Positions 17,371-18,627 of a stretch of DNA of 18,627 nt are shown here, piece by piece. Source of the stretch: Victivallales bacterium (GTDB lineage Bacteria; Verrucomicrobiota; Lentisphaeria; Oligosphaerales; Lenti-02); the NCBI GenBank assembly GCA_018648945.1, contig JABGQJ010000066.1, positions 1-18,627 on the forward strand. Reading direction: 5' to 3'. The notes below the pieces were generated by a model. It saw nothing but the letters and a program-made list of their open reading frames with translations, was not told the origin of the DNA and did no database searches. Position 1 is the stretch's first letter. Every line of letters begins with the position of its first letter. Made by a program: the position numbers and the translations under genes.

Positions 17371-18258
17371 ATGAAGGTACTGAATTTCGGCTCGCTGAAC
17401 GTGGATCACGTGTACGCGGTCGCCCACATTGTGCGTCCAGGGGAGACGTTGGGGAGTGACTCCTACACCCGGTTCCCCGGTGGCAAGGGCGCCAACCAAT
17501 CGGTGGCTCTGGCCAGAGCCGGGGCCGAGGTATGGCACGCGGGCATGGTGGGGCCGGAGAGCGAGTGGCTGCGTGGCCGGTTGGCCGAGGATGGCGTGAA
17601 TGTGGACCTCGTCCGCGTCGATGACGGGCCAGGAGGGCACGCGATCATCCAGGTGGAAGAGAGTGGGCAGAACAGCATCGTCCTCTTTGGGGGGGCGAAC
17701 CAGAGGATTTCCGCGGCCCACAGGTCCGTTGCGTTGGCCGCCTGCGATCCAGGCGATGTGCTGCTCCTGCAAAACGAGATCAACGGTACCTCGGGGCTGA
17801 TCCGACAGGCGCACGGGGCTGGTTTGCGGGTGTGTCTAAACCCAGCCCCCATGGACGAGTCCGTGCACAGCTACCCACTGGAGTTGCTGGATCTGCTGAT
17901 CGTGAACGAGCATGAAGGCGAGGCGCTCTCCGGCGAGACCGTGCCCGAACGCATCCTTGATGGGTTGGCGGCGAAGTACCCCCAAACCCGTCTTTGCCTG
18001 ACCCTTGGCGGTGACGGCATCATGTTCCGCGAGGTGGGCGGGCCGACCGTTTCCCAGCAGGCATCCGCCCACAGACCCGTGGACACGACTGCGGCAGGTG
18101 ATACCTTCATCGGCTTCTTCCTGGCCGCCGAGATGGCCGGCAAGACGGTTGCCGAAGCGCTGGCCATCGCCTCTGAAGCGGCCGGTATCAGCGTGACGCG
18201 GCCGGGAGCGATGGACTCGATCCCCTGTTCCCCAGAGCTCGGTAGAGCTGTAAAGTAA
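17371..18258 (+). CDS. rbsK: Ribokinase-family (PfkB) sugar kinase
   Basis: This is probably ribokinase, forming ribose-5-phosphate from ribose and ATP. The 295-residue protein is close to the family's 300-310. Ribokinase features are the N-terminal NFGSLNVDHVYAV, the signature PGGKGANQSVALARAG at about 37-52, QNEINGT, CLNPAPMDE, the NEHEGEALSG loop and the catalytic DTTAAGDTFIGFF (D238 to the base D244), the DTTAAGD form being the ribokinase version. A strong GGAGGT (17359-17364) lies 6 nt before the ATG. It follows the ahcY hairpin, so it may be a separate unit. Its proximity to an adenosine-producing pathway hints at nucleoside-derived ribose, but no nucleosidase or rbs transporter is seen here. 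Other PfkB sugars cannot be excluded. Confidence 0.8.
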   Translation: MKVLNFGSLNVDHVYAVAHIVRPGETLGSDSYTRFPGGKGANQSVALARAGAEVWHAGMVGPESEWLRGRLAEDGVNVDLVRVDDGPGGHAIIQVEESGQNSIVLFGGANQRISAAHRSVALAACDPGDVLLLQNEINGTSGLIRQAHGAGLRVCLNPAPMDESVHSYPLELLDLLIVNEHEGEALSGETVPERILDGLAAKYPQTRLCLTLGGDGIMFREVGGPTVSQQASAHRPVDTTAAGDTFIGFFLAAEMAGKTVAEALAIASEAAGISVTRPGAMDSIPCSPELGRAVK

Positions 18259-18275
18259 GACGCCCGCTTTTTTTC

Positions 18276-18309
18276 CGGCCAATGGCCGCACCGGACGGGC
18301 CACCGGTGC
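18276..18309. repeat. Two adjacent inverted repeats downstream of rbsK
   Basis: CGGCC-aat-GGCCG (18276-18288) is immediately followed by GCACCGG (18288-18294) / CCGGTGC (18303-18309) with an 8-nt loop, sharing base 18288. A T7 run (18268-18274) precedes rather than follows them, so they do not form an intrinsic terminator on the + strand. Their position between rbsK and a transposase-like gene suits the end of a mobile element. Confidence 0.4.
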
Positions 18310-18310
18310 A

Positions 18311-18344
18311 ATTGTAAGAAACCTCGCCAAAGGGGACTTACAAT
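18311..18344 (+). promoter_or_regulatory. Hairpin that encloses the ribosome-binding site of the HTH gene
   Basis: ATTGTAAG (18311-18318) and CTTACAAT (18337-18344) are perfect inverted repeats. Inside, CCTC (18322-18325) can pair with GGGG (18332-18335) around the loop GCCAAA. The only Shine-Dalgarno-like sequence, AGGGG (18331-18335), lies in this inner stem, and the GTG start follows at 18346. The fold could silence translation from readthrough mRNA; the repeats could also be element ends or an operator. Confidence 0.4.
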
Positions 18345-18345
18345 C

Positions 18346-18627
18346 GTGGGCACTACCGTACAGCCTGTTCTTCCGTGTAGCCAGAAGGGCTCCTCGGACA
18401 TCACCGTCTCGCTCTGCGCCGGGGGCACGACCTACGAGGTGTACCTCGGGGTTGCGCTTCTGGAGCGAGTGGGGGCCGATCCCGAATCGGTTGCCCGCAA
18501 GATGCTGGTGGGGCGTCTGTACAACGCGGGTCGGTCGCTGCGCGAGCTCGGCGAGCTGTTCGGTCACGACGGGCGCACGGTCAAGAAGTGGGCTGCGGCA
18601 CTGCGGGCCGGAGACATCGACGGGATC
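18346..18627 (+). CDS. Helix-turn-helix protein, possible transposase, 3'-partial
   Basis: A GTG-started frame remains open for 94 codons to the window edge. The first 20 residues are low in structure. Residues about 37-60 (EVYLGVALLERV...VARKMLVGRLYN) are helical, and about 61-82 read as a helix-turn-helix (GRSLRELGELFGHDGRTVKKW), the type found at the N-terminus of many transposases and DNA-binding invertases. The start is placed at GTG 18346 because AGGGG lies 10 nt upstream and the frame carries the HTH. The catalytic domain, if any, lies beyond the window, so transposase identity is inference from the HTH type and the clustered inverted repeats just upstream. A transcriptional regulator is the alternative. 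Confidence 0.5.
   Translation, partial: MGTTVQPVLPCSQKGSSDITVSLCAGGTTYEVYLGVALLERVGADPESVARKMLVGRLYNAGRSLRELGELFGHDGRTVKKWAAALRAGDIDGI

Noticed and set aside
18262..18300. Intrinsic terminator for rbsK using the T7 run at 18268-18274
   Set aside because: The T-run comes before, not after, the GC-rich hairpins, and only a weak 5-bp AGCTC/GAGCT stem lies upstream, too far from it.

Overview
The window is GC-rich, densely coding DNA with every supported gene on the + strand. Its genes point to a Gram-negative, didermic bacterium: a type IV pilus motor, ExbB/ExbD proton channels, a TonB-like anchor and secreted TPR proteins. Tandem exbD genes next to large TPR proteins and a squalene-cyclase-like toroid protein suggest the PVC group (Lentisphaerota, Kiritimatiellota, Verrucomicrobiota or Planctomycetota). 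That placement is inference from gene content; there is no rRNA here to settle it.

Layout. (1) 1-3998: type IV pilus assembly genes pilB (5' end outside the window), pilT and pilC, closed by a strong intrinsic terminator. (2) 4023-4201: a candidate promoter and a tRNA-Pro(CGG) gene with encoded CCA. (3) 4311-13550: a probable long operon. It holds a secreted 1398-residue TPR/coiled-coil protein, a second secreted TPR-like protein, exbB, two divergent exbD genes, a TonB-like anchor fused to a prenyltransferase/squalene-oxidase-type alpha-toroid, and a TatD-family hydrolase. (4) 13565-17338: the activated-methyl cycle. A candidate promoter is followed by metK, a PfkB adenosine-kinase-like gene and ahcY, ending in a 13-bp hairpin. 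(5) 17371-18258: a ribokinase-family gene. (6) 18259-18627: a cluster of inverted repeats, then the first 94 codons of an HTH protein, possibly a transposase, cut by the window edge.

How they work together. PilB and PilT are the extension and retraction ATPases that act on the PilC platform. MetK makes SAM, AhcY splits the SAH left after methylation, and the adenosine kinase removes the adenosine that would otherwise inhibit AhcY. The exb cluster looks like a proton-motive-force-driven envelope machine of Ton/Tol type: ExbB/ExbD as motor, a SxxxH transmembrane anchor as force transducer, a toroid domain where TonB would have its C-terminal domain, and TPR proteins as periplasmic partners. It is the most novel-looking part of the window, and its substrate cannot be read from sequence.
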